NCBI GenBank assembly: GCA_028292265.1
Contig: JAQGMR010000053.1
Coordinates: 110,516 to 174,515, forward strand
Length of the DNA stretch: 64,000 bases
Reading direction: 5' to 3'
From: Herminiimonas sp.
GTDB taxonomy: Bacteria > Pseudomonadota > Gammaproteobacteria > Burkholderiales > Burkholderiaceae_D
Position numbers and translations under genes: made by a program. The notes beneath the pieces are model-generated. The model did no database searches and was not told the origin of the DNA. It was given only the letters and a program-made list of their open reading frames with translations. Each line of letters starts with the position of its first letter. Within the stretch, counting starts at the first letter, position 1. Shown here piece by piece: positions 10,098 to 19,197 of the stretch.

Positions 10098-10227
10098 GTC
10101 GGTCTCCACTGCGCGGATGATTGATCAGGAAGTATAGAGCGCGGCCCAACACATAAAATTGCGATTTCTCGGGCGTTTGCAGCAGAGACGCAATAATATG
10201 GCGCGATACTAATTTTTCTGGGCAGAT
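10098..10227. promoter_or_regulatory. Divergent hppD / Lrp-type regulator promoter region
   Basis: The 130-nt spacer between divergent genes must carry both promoters. On the minus strand TATACT (10131-10136) is a plausible -10 for hppD, without a good -35. The right half is A/T-rich (ATAATATGG, ATACTAATTTTT) as expected for Lrp-type binding. Individual operators cannot be resolved by eye. Confidence 0.4.
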
Positions 10228-10731
10228 ATGACCCGCATTCCACTCGACAAGACAGACCGCAAAATCCTGGCCGTCCTGCAGTCAGATGGTCGCCTGACGA
10301 ACCAGGAAGTGGCTGAACGGGTCAGCCTTTCGCCCTCGCCCTGTTTGCGACGCATTCGTCGCCTGGAAGAAGCCGGAGTGATTCGCCAGTATGTCGCCTT
10401 GCTCGACCCCCGAAGCATCGGCCTTGGACTTTTAGCCTATGTCAATGTGCGGCTAGAGAAGCACGGCGATGCCGGGCCTTCTTCACGCGCGCCGGCTTCG
10501 CCCCGCAGTAATTTTGCAGCGTCGGTCGAGCACTGGCCGGAAGTTGTGGCGTGCTATGCGATGACAGGCGAAATGGACTACCTGCTGCGGGTTCATGTCG
10601 AAGACATGGAACATTTTTCGCGGTTCATGATGGAGACGCTGCTGCGCCATCCGGCGGTGCTCGACGTGAAGTCGAGCTTCGCATTGCAACGCATCAAGGA
10701 CACGACCGCGTTGCCGCTGGCGCAGGCCTAA
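10228..10731 (+). CDS. Lrp/AsnC family transcriptional regulator
   Basis: A 167-residue regulator with an N-terminal HTH (LTNQEVAERVSLSPSPCLRRI, about residues 24-44) and a C-terminal RAM ligand-binding domain (VEHWPEVVACYAMTGEMDYLL onward). Members sense amino acids and usually regulate an adjacent catabolic operon. It is divergent from hppD-phhA, so control of phenylalanine/tyrosine degradation is the likely role, by analogy. It converges on the GNAT gene with a 16-nt gap. Confidence 0.92.
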   Translation: MTRIPLDKTDRKILAVLQSDGRLTNQEVAERVSLSPSPCLRRIRRLEEAGVIRQYVALLDPRSIGLGLLAYVNVRLEKHGDAGPSSRAPASPRSNFAASVEHWPEVVACYAMTGEMDYLLRVHVEDMEHFSRFMMETLLRHPAVLDVKSSFALQRIKDTTALPLAQA

Positions 10732-10747
10732 TTATGAGTATGACCAC

Positions 10748-11458
10748 TTACTTTTTGCTGGAATCGCTCTTGTTCACCCCGATCCGGCGCAACAACTTGA
10801 CCGCAGCCCGGTTGTTCGCCTTGTAGGCGTAATCCAGCGTCGCGACTTGTTCCTGAACCGCTTCGCGCAGCATGCTGCCCGGGCTAGCGGGAGAAAGGCT
10901 GAGATAGGCGTCGGCCTCGCCATAAGCGCGCTGTATCTGCATGCCGGCTTTCCTGGCGATGTGAATCATGGCCTGATTTGATGCAAGGCAATGCATCATC
11001 AGTGTGTCAACATCGGCATTACGGCAATGAATCGCCGCGCGTTCAAACAGGCGGGTGCCCACGCCCAAGCCACGAGCGGCCGGCAAGACCGACACGCCCA
11101 GTTCCGCGATCTTTTCCTTGGTAGTGACGTCCGCCAGCGCCGGCACTTCTGTTCGTGGTGCAAAACCAAGATGGCCCACCCCGATCAGGCGGAAACTATC
11201 GTCGTGGACGCCAAACACCGCATCCCGCCCGAAATCCAGTCTTTGCACGTAGCGCGTGACCAATTCGTCCGGCAATTGCGAACCGAAACGCAGCAGGCGA
11301 TCTTCATTATCGAGAGAAAGAAAATGCATCAATATTCGGCGCCGGTCCCGTTCCGACAACTCCTTGATGCGTATAGCCGTGCCGTGTACCGGTTCGGCAT
11401 CAGTGCCATGTGGCGTACTAACGTTGAACATGTTGTCAAAAACTTTGTTGGACTTCAT
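10748..11458 (-). CDS. GNAT family N-acetyltransferase
   Basis: A 236-residue protein with an acetyl-CoA-binding core: strand GVHDDSFRLIGVGHLGF, then the motif A region ELGVSVLPAARGLGVGTRLF (R/Q-x-x-G-x-G/A form) and HCLASNQAMIHIARKAGM as motif B. A C-terminal helical extension of about 45 residues follows. I use ATG 11458, which has GAGAGG six nucleotides upstream, rather than the longer open frame to 11557. Substrate unknown. It is transcribed alone and converges with the Lrp-type gene. Confidence 0.85.
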   Translation of the reverse strand: MKSNKVFDNMFNVSTPHGTDAEPVHGTAIRIKELSERDRRRILMHFLSLDNEDRLLRFGSQLPDELVTRYVQRLDFGRDAVFGVHDDSFRLIGVGHLGFAPRTEVPALADVTTKEKIAELGVSVLPAARGLGVGTRLFERAAIHCRNADVDTLMMHCLASNQAMIHIARKAGMQIQRAYGEADAYLSLSPASPGSMLREAVQEQVATLDYAYKANNRAAVKLLRRIGVNKSDSSKK

Positions 11459-11657
11459 TACCGCCTCTCGCAACGCGCCCAGATGGTGCAGCGCACAAAG
11501 CCATTCTAGGCTATGCGACCGGACTATGCCAGCGCCTATGTGACGACCGACGGTCAAGCTCGATTCATGCCAGCGATTTTGCGAGAAGTGGTGTGGAGAA
11601 AGGCATGGTCGGCAACGCTAAGAACTGCTACGCGCCACTGTGATCAGGGGGCCGTTG

Positions 11658-12887
11658 TCAGCGCCCCGTTGTGTCAGCCACACGCTTCACGCGGGCGGCC
11701 CGGATCGCCTCGGGAATGCGTGATGGCTGATCGGGATAGTGCGCCGCAATCTCCATGGCGATTTTGCCCGCATCGACCGCCCTGGCAGCGGCGAGCGCTT
11801 GTTCCAGATAGGCGCCTTGGGGCACTTCACGGTCCTCGAAGCCGGTTCGGCCGCGAGAGTCGAAACTGCAGGCCAGAAGCATGTCGACAAACCGTTGTGG
11901 CTTGCGGAATGCGTCACACCGTTCAAACAGATTAATGATCGTAGCCGCGCGCAGCTCGAACGCGCGCGCGACATTGCCGTGTTCGCGCGCCGTTATTACG
12001 GCGAGTTCACGGCAATCGTTTGGCACCTTCAGCCGACGGCACACCTGCTCCACCAGCTTGACGCTCAAGCCTTCATGGCCGTGATGGCGTGGCCACATGG
12101 ATGAAGGCGTTGCCGCCTTGCCGAGATCGTGCGTTAGCGCTGCGAAGCGGACCGGCAAACTGGCACCGTCTTTCGCTGCGATGTCGATCACCATCATGAC
12201 GTGCACGCCAGTGTCAATTTCAGGATGATGCAAAGCCGGTTGCGGCACGCCCCAAAGCGCATCGAGTTCCGGGAGGATGCGCGCAAGGGCGCCACACTCC
12301 CGCAACACGCTGAACATGCGCGACGGCGTAGCCTCCATCAGCCCACGCGCAAGCTCTTGCCAAACCCGTTCCGGAACCAGCGCGTCGACTTCGCCCGCCT
12401 CTACCATGGACCGCATCAGGGCATTCGTTTCCGGCGCCACCGCAAAGCCCGCAAAGCGCGCGGCAAAGCGTGCCACGCGCAGTATTCGAACCGGGTCTTC
12501 GCTAAATGCTTCGGATACATGACGAAAGATTTTGGCGCTGAGGTCGGCACGGCCATTGAACGGATCGACGATGTCGCCGCCATCCGTCATTGCCATCGCA
12601 TTGATGGTCACGTCACGCCGCCCGAGGTCCTGCTCAAGCGTGACGTCTGGCGCAGCGTGGACCTCAAAGCCGGTATACCCTGGCCCGGTCTTCCGCTCGG
12701 TGCGGGCCAACGCGTATTCTTCGTGGGTTTGCGGATGGAGGAATACTGGGAAATCCTTGCCGACTGGCCGGAACCCCATGGCGAGCATCTCATCGGGTGT
12801 GGCACCGACCACCACATGGTCGCGATCCTGTACCGGCAAGCCGAGCAGGCCGTCACGTACAGCACCTCCCACCACATAAGTCTTCAT
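11658..12887 (-). CDS. cca: Multifunctional CCA-adding enzyme (tRNA nucleotidyltransferase, HD domain)
   Basis: Adds and repairs the 3' CCA end of tRNAs. The 409-residue protein starts with the nucleotidyltransferase motif [15 protein letters not shown] and the metal-binding DRD at 21-23, followed by [10 protein letters not shown] and the arginine-rich [14 protein letters not shown]-terminal HD phosphohydrolase domain ([17 protein letters not shown]) marks the bacterial multifunctional type with phosphatase and phosphodiesterase activities. Its ATG overlaps the stop of the upstream GST gene as ATGA. Confidence 0.95.
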   Translation of the reverse strand: MKTYVVGGAVRDGLLGLPVQDRDHVVVGATPDEMLAMGFRPVGKDFPVFLHPQTHEEYALARTERKTGPGYTGFEVHAAPDVTLEQDLGRRDVTINAMAMTDGGDIVDPFNGRADLSAKIFRHVSEAFSEDPVRILRVARFAARFAGFAVAPETNALMRSMVEAGEVDALVPERVWQELARGLMEATPSRMFSVLRECGALARILPELDALWGVPQPALHHPEIDTGVHVMMVIDIAAKDGASLPVRFAALTHDLGKAATPSSMWPRHHGHEGLSVKLVEQVCRRLKVPNDCRELAVITAREHGNVARAFELRAATIINLFERCDAFRKPQRFVDMLLACSFDSRGRTGFEDREVPQGAYLEQALAAARAVDAGKIAMEIAAHYPDQPSRIPEAIRAARVKRVADTTGR

Positions 12888-13663
12888 CGGCGCTTTGACT
12901 TGCCGTTGGTCTCGATCGGGGCTTCATATTTGCTGATCACTTCAGTTTCCGCCAGGGCCTGACTGGTCCATTTGAGCACGGCAGGATGGGCGAGCACGCG
13001 CTCCATGTACCCCTGTAACGCAGCGCCGAGAAAAACATCGTAGGTTTGAAAGCGGGTAACGACTGGCGCGAAATAGGCGTCGGCGATGGAAAAGTCGCCA
13101 AACAGGAAATCATGGTGCCCGAAATGCGACAGGCATTCTTCCCAAATTTCGCAGATGCGTCCTATATCGCCTTGCGCTTCCGGGGTGCGTCCCTCGCCTG
13201 GAAAACGCGCGCGTATGTTCATCGGCATCGCGGTGCGCAAGCCACCGAATCCGGAATGCATTTCGGCGCACATGCAACGGGCCAGGGCGCGCGCCGTTGT
13301 GTCGGTCGGCCACATGGCTTTCTCAGGAAATCGCTCGGCGAGGTATTCGCAGATGGCGAGCGAATCCCAAATTGTTATCTGGTCAGCCAGCAGCACAGGC
13401 AGCCGCCCTGACTTGGCATATTGCGCGATCTTCGCCGAGGTGTCGGCCTTGTCGAGTGCGATGCGGACCTCTTCGAACGGAATCCCGAATGCGGTCATCG
13501 CGACCCACGCGCGCATCGACCAGGACGAGTAATTCTTGTTGGCGATGACCAGCTTGAAGCCGCTCGGCCCCGTGCTTTTGTCAGAGCGCAAAGGCGCGGT
13601 CTCGGCGTCGAGTTGCTCTACCTGCTCGCGGTCAAGTGTCTCGATCGCTTGATGGGATTCCAT
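12884..13663 (-). CDS. Glutathione S-transferase family protein
   Basis: A 259-residue protein. The thioredoxin-like N-terminal domain is seen in [19 protein letters not shown] and [27 protein letters not shown] (cis-Pro and glutathione-binding segment), preceded by about 35 extra residues. The all-helical C-terminal domain contains [18 protein letters not shown], the usual N-capping motif. Start ATG 13663 has AAGGTG upstream. It is translationally coupled to cca. Substrate unknown. Confidence 0.88.
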   Translation of the reverse strand: MESHQAIETLDREQVEQLDAETAPLRSDKSTGPSGFKLVIANKNYSSWSMRAWVAMTAFGIPFEEVRIALDKADTSAKIAQYAKSGRLPVLLADQITIWDSLAICEYLAERFPEKAMWPTDTTARALARCMCAEMHSGFGGLRTAMPMNIRARFPGEGRTPEAQGDIGRICEIWEECLSHFGHHDFLFGDFSIADAYFAPVVTRFQTYDVFLGAALQGYMERVLAHPAVLKWTSQALAETEVISKYEAPIETNGKSKRR

Positions 13664-13856
13664 TCTGTAGCACCTTGAGAAAGAGCCGCTCGCCACAGCA
13701 TGGGAGCTTGTGAGTTGGTTGTCTATGCGCTGTCTTGCTGCAAAACCGCCAGCGACGCGAGCCAGATTTGCAAGAATAATTCCCGGCTGAAGTATTTGCA
13801 ACGCACCCGACCGCGGTGCGCAGGAGAGGCATCAGACCGATCGACTCAATGTCACT

Positions 13857-14825
13857 TCATGAGCGGGACGATGCACGGTAGCGCTCGTAGCTTGCGGCTC
13901 TTCCCGCACCCGACAGGTAGTACGGTGCAATGCCATCCATCGCAGTCGGAGCGGGCAACCAAGCGGGCCGCTGCCCGCTGCTTCCCACGTTGTCGACTTT
14001 CATTGAATCGAGGTTGTCTCGACTCATGAGTGGCTCGCCGGGCAGGAACTCAAGCATCAGCGCCTGGAGCCGCGCCAACCAGTTCGGCAAACCGATAATT
14101 GGGCGGGGATGTCCACTCCAGATTCCCGCGAGCCGCACCAACTCGCGCAAGCTGAATACCTCCGGCCCGACCAGCTCCACAACCTGAGCCATCGTTTGCG
14201 GCAACCCCAAGGCGAGCGCAAACGCGTTGACTACATCACCTACATAAACCGGCTGGAAACGCGCTTCGGCACAGCCGAGCGGCATGACGGGAAAGTGCTT
14301 TTGCAGGCGAGCGAACTGGTTGAGGAAATTGTCGTCGGGTCCGAAAATGACCGACGGCCTGAAGACGGTCCAGGAAAGTCCCGCCTGCTGACGAATGGCC
14401 GCTTCCCCGGCCGCCTTCGAGCGCGAATACATCGATGGACCCTTGGCGTCGGCGCCCAGCGCACTCATGTGAAGCAGGCGCGACACGCCGTGCTCAACAC
14501 AGGCAGCGGCCAGCAAGGCAGGCAAGGCATGGTGGGCGCGTTCGAATTGTGGTCCCCAGGGGCTTCCACGCTTGCCTGCCGAGGAATGAAGGACACCTGT
14601 CAGGTTGATCAAAACATGCGCGTCGCCCAGGATCGACGCAAGCGCGGCGCGGTCGAATATGTCGGCTTCAATAACAGTCACACCAGGCAACAAAAGCAGG
14701 TGTCGGGCGCGTGGCAGGCGGCGCGTCGGCACCAGCAGCTCAAAGCCCTGGGAGGCCAGCAGCGCGATCAGGTGGCTTCCGACAAATCCGCTGCCACCTG
14801 TCACTACGATTCGAGTGCGAGTCAC
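13857..14825 (-). CDS. Complex I NDUFA9-like NAD(P)-binding protein
   Basis: A 322-residue atypical short-chain dehydrogenase/epimerase. The N-terminal Rossmann motif is GGSGFVGSHLIALL; MSALGADAKGPSMYSRSKAAGE gives a Tyr-x-x-x-Lys-like active-site region, and FRPSVIFGPDDNFLNQFARL is characteristic of the NDUFA9/YbjT-like group. The family is linked to quinone or complex I assembly in some organisms, but the bacterial role is not settled. Start is GTG 14825 with GGAGG eight nucleotides upstream. It lies just downstream of no operon partner; the transglycosylase gene is on the same strand 143 nt further along. Confidence 0.85.
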   Translation of the reverse strand: MTRTRIVVTGGSGFVGSHLIALLASQGFELLVPTRRLPRARHLLLLPGVTVIEADIFDRAALASILGDAHVLINLTGVLHSSAGKRGSPWGPQFERAHHALPALLAAACVEHGVSRLLHMSALGADAKGPSMYSRSKAAGEAAIRQQAGLSWTVFRPSVIFGPDDNFLNQFARLQKHFPVMPLGCAEARFQPVYVGDVVNAFALALGLPQTMAQVVELVGPEVFSLRELVRLAGIWSGHPRPIIGLPNWLARLQALMLEFLPGEPLMSRDNLDSMKVDNVGSSGQRPAWLPAPTAMDGIAPYYLSGAGRAASYERYRASSRS

Positions 14826-14968
14826 GAACTTATCCTCCAGGATGCCGGGAATGGCAATCAGCGCCTGCCGTAGCAGAGTAAGCGGGGAGCGGCGCGGCCG
14901 CTACCTTGCGAGGACGCGACCAACCGCTGGCCGTGCCATCTGTTTCCGACCGCCCGTGCTGCACAAGT

Positions 14969-16960
14969 TCACTGGAACGGCTCGGCCGAATCGCCTGCCG
15001 GCGCGCTGGCCGGCGACACCATGCCCAAGCGCCTCTTCAGCGACTGTGGGCTGTTCTCGAACATTGCAGCGTAGTAGGTCGCGTTGGACAATACGTTCTT
15101 TACATACCCGCGCGTCTCATTAAACGGAATAGTCTCCGCAAAAATGGCACCCTCGACTGGCCGGATAAGGGTTGAACGCCATGTGCGCGGCCGGCCCGGA
15201 CCGGCATTGTAGGCAGCAGTCGCCAGCGCCTGCGATCCATCAAGCGCATTGAGAACCATGCTGAGGTAGTTGGTGCCGAGCAGGATGTTGGTCTGGATAT
15301 CATTGACCATGCCAGCATGGAAGCCAGTCAGACCGATTCGGCGCGCCACTTCACGCGCCGTGCCAGGCATTATTTGCATCAGGCCAGAAGCGCCGACGTT
15401 AGAGCGCGCCGCCATGATAAATCGCGACTCCTGCCGGATCAATCCGTAGGCCCAGGCCTTGTCCAGTCCGACCGCGCGCGTCGCCGCATGCATCACATCG
15501 GCGAACGGGGCGGGAAACCGTTGTGTGAAATCGAATTCGGCTCGGGTTCGGTCTGATGTGTTCACCATCCGGTCGAGTACATTATTTTGCCGGGCGTATT
15601 CAGCGGCGGCGAGAATCTGGCGGTCATTCATCTTGCGGAGTTGCCAGTTCCATTCCCGGTAGCCTTCCCAACGCATGTTGAGATCAATGAACTTCAGGGC
15701 CCGGGCAAACCCGGCATTGGTTACGACCGGAGCCATCTCGTCGGGGGTGACTGCCGCGGCACGTGGCGGTATGACGATCTTCTGCCCCAGTTCTTCGAGC
15801 GCCAGTTGTCCGTAGAACTGCGTTTGGCTGGCAATAGAGCGGAAGTTTTCGTTCGCCTCTTCCAGCTTCCCTTCTGCTTTCAATGCACGGCCGTTCCAGT
15901 AGATCCAGGTGGGATCCTGCCCAAGGCTGGCCGGCATGGCGCCGATCCAGACTTTAACCATGGTCCATTCACCGCGTCGCAAGGCAGAACGCACGCGCCA
16001 CTGATACGCGTCCAGGGAAAGGTCTATCGGGCCGGCCTTGCGCCAATAATCTACGGCATCCGGCGCGAGCTTGAGAGCCGCCTGGAGGGCAATCTGGGCC
16101 CAGCCTTGCGCCTGCTCGAGCGCAGAAAGCCCAGCCGACTCGCGGGCCAGCGCTGCGCCGGCCTGGTCTGGACTGCTGCGCGCAATGCGGCCAAGCGCCA
16201 CGATGAACAACTGATGCGTAATGGTCGATGCGCCAATCCCGCCCGCGATGGTCTTCGCCGGTGAATCGATCGCCTGCATAACCAGACGGTCCGACACGTT
16301 GCCGATGGCGGCGATACGTCGCGCGACATTGCCAGCGCCGACTTCGACAGCAAGCCGCACCTGGAACCACAAATCCTCGGCGCCGAACTGCCCGTTTTGC
16401 ATCAGCGCATCAATCAGTGCCGGACACGCTTCGCCGTAGTCCTTCGGTGAACTCAGCACCACCCTTGCATCGCTGGCCACATCCTGTTTTTTGTCTGCGC
16501 GCGACATGAGCGCATAACATTTGAGTTGCAGGTCATCGTCCAGAGCGAAGCGGGGATATTGCTCGTCAAACAGCACCCAGTTGCGATTGCGACCAAGTTC
16601 GAGCAGCCAGTCGTTGCGCAACCGGTCGGCGATGGCTTCGCCGTCGTAACGGGCGAGGTAATCCCGAATCTCGCTTTCCGGCGCAATGCGAATGCGCGGC
16701 TTGAGGCTGAAGTATTCAATGTAGGAAGGAACCGGGTAGTCCCGCAACCGGGCAGCGAGATCGGTCGTTTTCAGCACGTCATCGCGGCGTGCCGCATCTC
16801 GGAGCGACGCAAACAGTTCGTCCTGCCCGGGGGTGGTTTGAAGGCGGGTCGAAGCCGGCGCGCCTGCGGTCGTTGGCCCCAATTGCGCTTCTGCAGTGGG
16901 AACGAGCAACACCGCGCTCGCTGCCATCAGCAACCCGGAAATCCATTTCATGCGGAACAT
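14969..16960 (-). CDS. slt: Soluble lytic murein transglycosylase (Slt70-like)
   Basis: Cleaves peptidoglycan glycosidic bonds with 1,6-anhydro product formation in the periplasm. The 663-residue protein has a signal peptide (MKWISGLLMAASAVLL...AEA), a long alpha-superhelical ring-forming region (about 50-450) and a C-terminal goose-lysozyme-like catalytic domain. LIRQESRF carries the catalytic Glu, with GASGLMQIMPGTA and TNILLGTNYL following and NAGPGR near the end. Start ATG 16960 has AAGG eight nucleotides upstream; 16951 is an alternative. Confidence 0.92.
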   Translation of the reverse strand: MFRMKWISGLLMAASAVLLVPTAEAQLGPTTAGAPASTRLQTTPGQDELFASLRDAARRDDVLKTTDLAARLRDYPVPSYIEYFSLKPRIRIAPESEIRDYLARYDGEAIADRLRNDWLLELGRNRNWVLFDEQYPRFALDDDLQLKCYALMSRADKKQDVASDARVVLSSPKDYGEACPALIDALMQNGQFGAEDLWFQVRLAVEVGAGNVARRIAAIGNVSDRLVMQAIDSPAKTIAGGIGASTITHQLFIVALGRIARSSPDQAGAALARESAGLSALEQAQGWAQIALQAALKLAPDAVDYWRKAGPIDLSLDAYQWRVRSALRRGEWTMVKVWIGAMPASLGQDPTWIYWNGRALKAEGKLEEANENFRSIASQTQFYGQLALEELGQKIVIPPRAAAVTPDEMAPVVTNAGFARALKFIDLNMRWEGYREWNWQLRKMNDRQILAAAEYARQNNVLDRMVNTSDRTRAEFDFTQRFPAPFADVMHAATRAVGLDKAWAYGLIRQESRFIMAARSNVGASGLMQIMPGTAREVARRIGLTGFHAGMVNDIQTNILLGTNYLSMVLNALDGSQALATAAYNAGPGRPRTWRSTLIRPVEGAIFAETIPFNETRGYVKNVLSNATYYAAMFENSPQSLKRRLGMVSPASAPAGDSAEPFQ

Positions 16961-17078
16961 CGAATTGGCCTTGCTCTGGTGAAGTTGAACGATGACTTAG
17001 AATAGCATGTGCGTTCCGACCCAAGCACCCGACCCGGTGTTGTGTTGCGCATATAACGACACAGACAAAAGCGATAAA

Positions 17079-17235
17079 TCTTGTTCACAGCGAGGCCCGA
17101 ATCGGCGTGACATCAAGCAGCGACGCAGAGCAGCGACATCGTGCAGTGGCACCCAGGGAATCGCGGGGATTTGCATGCAGCCATGGCATGAGAGACTCGC
17201 TTCTTCGTGAGTGGTACGGTGCAACACCACGTTTT
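17079..17235 (+). ncRNA. ssrS: Candidate 6S RNA
   Basis: The region lies directly upstream of and co-directional with the 5-formyl-THF cyclo-ligase gene, the conserved ssrS-ygfA arrangement of proteobacteria. GTTCACAGCGAGGCC and GTGGCACCCAGGG...CGCGGGG...TTTGCATGCAGCC resemble the flanks of the E. coli 6S central bubble (GTTCGCAAGCGGGCC; GTGGCGCTCCGCGG...GAGCATGC). TTGTTCAC (17081-17088) can pair with GTGCAACA (17219-17226) to close a long rod, and ACTCGC-TTCTTC-GTGAGT forms a local hairpin. The ends are approximate. It is based on synteny and partial motif matches. Confidence 0.52.
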
Positions 17236-17275
17236 GCGCAATTCCCGCCACCTTTCCCTGCTTTCGATTAAAGCC

Positions 17276-17872
17276 ATGCCTCACAAAGCCGCGCTCCGCA
17301 AATCCTTGATAGCAGCCCGCCTGGCAATCCCCGCCGAACAACGCCGGCGTTGCGACGCCGCTATCGGCGAGCGGCTGCTGGCGTGGCTGTCGTTGAACCC
17401 GCAACAGACGATCGGCGTGTATTGGCCAATCCAGGGAGAGCCGGATTTGCGGCCGATCTATGCGTCACTGGTAAACGCCGGCGCGAGGCTGGCGTTGCCG
17501 TTGGTGTCCGAGCGTAACGCGCCGCTAAAATTTTCAGCGTGGCGTCCCGGCGACGCCTTGATGAAGGATGCATGCGGCGTACCCGTGCCCGCGGTGGAGT
17601 CCGCGCCAATATTGCCGGAGCTGGTGTTGGTGCCTTGCGTGGGTTTTAACCATGACCTCTTCCGAATCGGCTATGGCGCGGGTTATTACGACCGCACGCT
17701 GGCCGAAGCACCGCAGGTAAAATCCCTCGGAATAGCTTACGACGCGTCACTCACGACGTTTGACCGGGCGGCGCACGACGTGCCCCTCGACATCATCTTT
17801 ACCGAGACCGTCGCGCTCGTTCGGAAAGATCCAGTCGCTGCCAGAGTGCTTCCGTCGCGGCGGCCTGGTTGA
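17276..17872 (+). CDS. fau: 5-formyltetrahydrofolate cyclo-ligase
   Basis: ATP-dependent conversion of 5-formyl-THF to 5,10-methenyl-THF. The 198-residue protein begins MPHKAALRKSLIAARLAI with the conserved basic N-terminal helix and ends with VPCVGFNHDLFRIGYGAGYYDR, the ATP/folate-binding signature (G-x-G-x-G-Y-Y-D-R). The frame is open 23 codons further upstream, but that part overlaps the 6S RNA candidate. Its last 74 nt overlap the 3' end of metF on the opposite strand. Both genes act in one-carbon metabolism. Confidence 0.92.
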   Translation: MPHKAALRKSLIAARLAIPAEQRRRCDAAIGERLLAWLSLNPQQTIGVYWPIQGEPDLRPIYASLVNAGARLALPLVSERNAPLKFSAWRPGDALMKDACGVPVPAVESAPILPELVLVPCVGFNHDLFRIGYGAGYYDRTLAEAPQVKSLGIAYDASLTTFDRAAHDVPLDIIFTETVALVRKDPVAARVLPSRRPG

Positions 17873-18665
17873 GCGTATAAAAATGCAGGCCAGGCGCACC
17901 GCCGTCGAGTAACTGCTCGCACAGGTGCGACACGACGTCCAGTCCAAATGCCTTGATCGACGCGCTGTCGTCGCCGAAGCTGGCCAGCTTCAGCCGGATC
18001 CAGCGCGGAATCTCAGCCCCGCACATTTCCGAAAATCGCATCAGCTGCGAATAGTTCGTGATCGGCATGATCCCTGCAACGACCGGCACGGTAATTCCCA
18101 GGCGCCGCACGTCTTCCATGAAACGAAAATAAGCGTCGGCGTTGTAGAAGTATTGGGTGATCGCTGCGTTGGCACCAGCCGCGACCTTGCGCGCGAAATT
18201 GTTGAGGTCATCTTGTGGCGATTTTGCCTGAGGATGCATTTCCGGATAGGCGGCGGTTTCGATATGAAACCAGTCGCCCGTTTCCGCCCGAATGAACTCG
18301 ATCAGCTCACTGGCATATCGAAATTCACCGGAGGCGTAGTCCACTGCGCCAAAGCCGCTCGGCAAGTCACCACGCAGTGCGACGACGCGACGAATGCCGT
18401 GACTCCTGTACTCGGCCAGAATCTCGCGCAAGTCCTGACGTGAGCGTCCGACGCAGGACAGGTGCGGTGCGGCCTGATGGCCTTCGCGCTGAATTTCCAG
18501 CACCGTGTCACGCGTGCCGGCCTGGGTCGAGCCGCCAGCGCCAAAGGTAACGGAAAAATACGCCGGTCCCAGTGCGGCGAGGCGTGCGCGCGTAGCACGA
18601 AGTTTTTCGGCGCCTTCCGCCGTTTTTGGCGGGAAGAACTCAATGCTGAAGACGGGCTGACTCAT
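17799..18665 (-). CDS. metF: 5,10-methylenetetrahydrofolate reductase
   Basis: Reduces methylene-THF to methyl-THF for methionine synthesis. The 288-residue FAD-binding TIM barrel is typical: SIEFFPPKT at the N-terminus with the catalytic Glu, VTFGAGGST, RVVALRGDLP, HIETAAYPEMHPQA, AAITQYFYNADAY and VAGIMPI. ATG 18665 overlaps the stop of the upstream membrane-protein gene as ATGA. It is the third gene of an ahcY operon that starts with an SAH riboswitch. Its 3' end overlaps fau in convergent orientation by 74 nt. Confidence 0.95.
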   Translation of the reverse strand: MSQPVFSIEFFPPKTAEGAEKLRATRARLAALGPAYFSVTFGAGGSTQAGTRDTVLEIQREGHQAAPHLSCVGRSRQDLREILAEYRSHGIRRVVALRGDLPSGFGAVDYASGEFRYASELIEFIRAETGDWFHIETAAYPEMHPQAKSPQDDLNNFARKVAAGANAAITQYFYNADAYFRFMEDVRRLGITVPVVAGIMPITNYSQLMRFSEMCGAEIPRWIRLKLASFGDDSASIKAFGLDVVSHLCEQLLDGGAPGLHFYTLNQAAATEALWQRLDLSERARRSR

Positions 18666-19006
18666 TGTTTTTTCAGAATGAGCGCAGACAACGCCCATGA
18701 AATGATGCTGTAGACCAGCGCGCCGCCAATGGCGGACCAGAAGCCGGCGACGTGGAAGCCCGCGACCAGGTGTGATACCGCCCAGAACATGAGCCCGTTA
18801 ATGACGAAGATGAACAGGCCGAGCGTCAGCAGCGTGACCGGCAGCGTCAGCAATACCAGCACCGGTCGTACCAGTGTGTTGACCAACCCCAGCACCAGTG
18901 CCGCGATCAGCGCGGCGCCGACACTGTCGACTTGTACCGACTGCATTAAATATGGAACGGCAAACAGAGCGATGGCGTTGATCAGCCAGGCGAGCAGTAG
19001 ACGCAT
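18662..19006 (-). CDS. Phage holin family 4 / YvlD-like membrane protein
   Basis: A 114-residue protein made of four hydrophobic segments: LLLAWLINAIALFAVPYLM, AALIAALVLGLVNTLVRPVLVL-like second and third helices (TLPVTLLTLGLFIFVINGLMFW) and the C-terminal AIGGALVYSIISWALSALIL. This is the layout of the small 'phage holin family' inner-membrane proteins, which despite the name are chromosomal and of unknown function. It sits between ahcY and metF, an arrangement I know from other Burkholderiales, and is coupled to metF by ATGA. Confidence 0.85.
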   Translation of the reverse strand: MRLLLAWLINAIALFAVPYLMQSVQVDSVGAALIAALVLGLVNTLVRPVLVLLTLPVTLLTLGLFIFVINGLMFWAVSHLVAGFHVAGFWSAIGGALVYSIISWALSALILKKQ

Positions 19007-19156
19007 GCGGTTCTCCCCTTCTTGTTATTTGTGCGCTTGGCGTGCGCGATGCTTGCATGGACTTCCGGCCAAAAGTGCTTGCCCTGGTAGTCCCGCTCCA
19101 GCGACCGGGGTGCCTCGGTTCCGGCCACAGCCCCGTCCTCCTTGCGACGCCAGCAA

Positions 19157-19190
19157 GGTACCGGACCGGGCCGAAGCCCCTTCCGGTACC
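19157..19190 (-). terminator. Strong stem-loop after ahcY
   Basis: Seven nucleotides after the ahcY stop, GGTACCGGA pairs with TCCGGTACC (9 bp) around an inner GGGC-TTCG-GCCC hairpin on the minus strand. A UUCG tetraloop stem of this strength suggests transcript 3'-end protection or partial termination. The T-run expected of an intrinsic terminator is missing, so read-through to the downstream two genes is likely. Confidence 0.5.
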
Positions 19191-19197
19191 CGACAGC

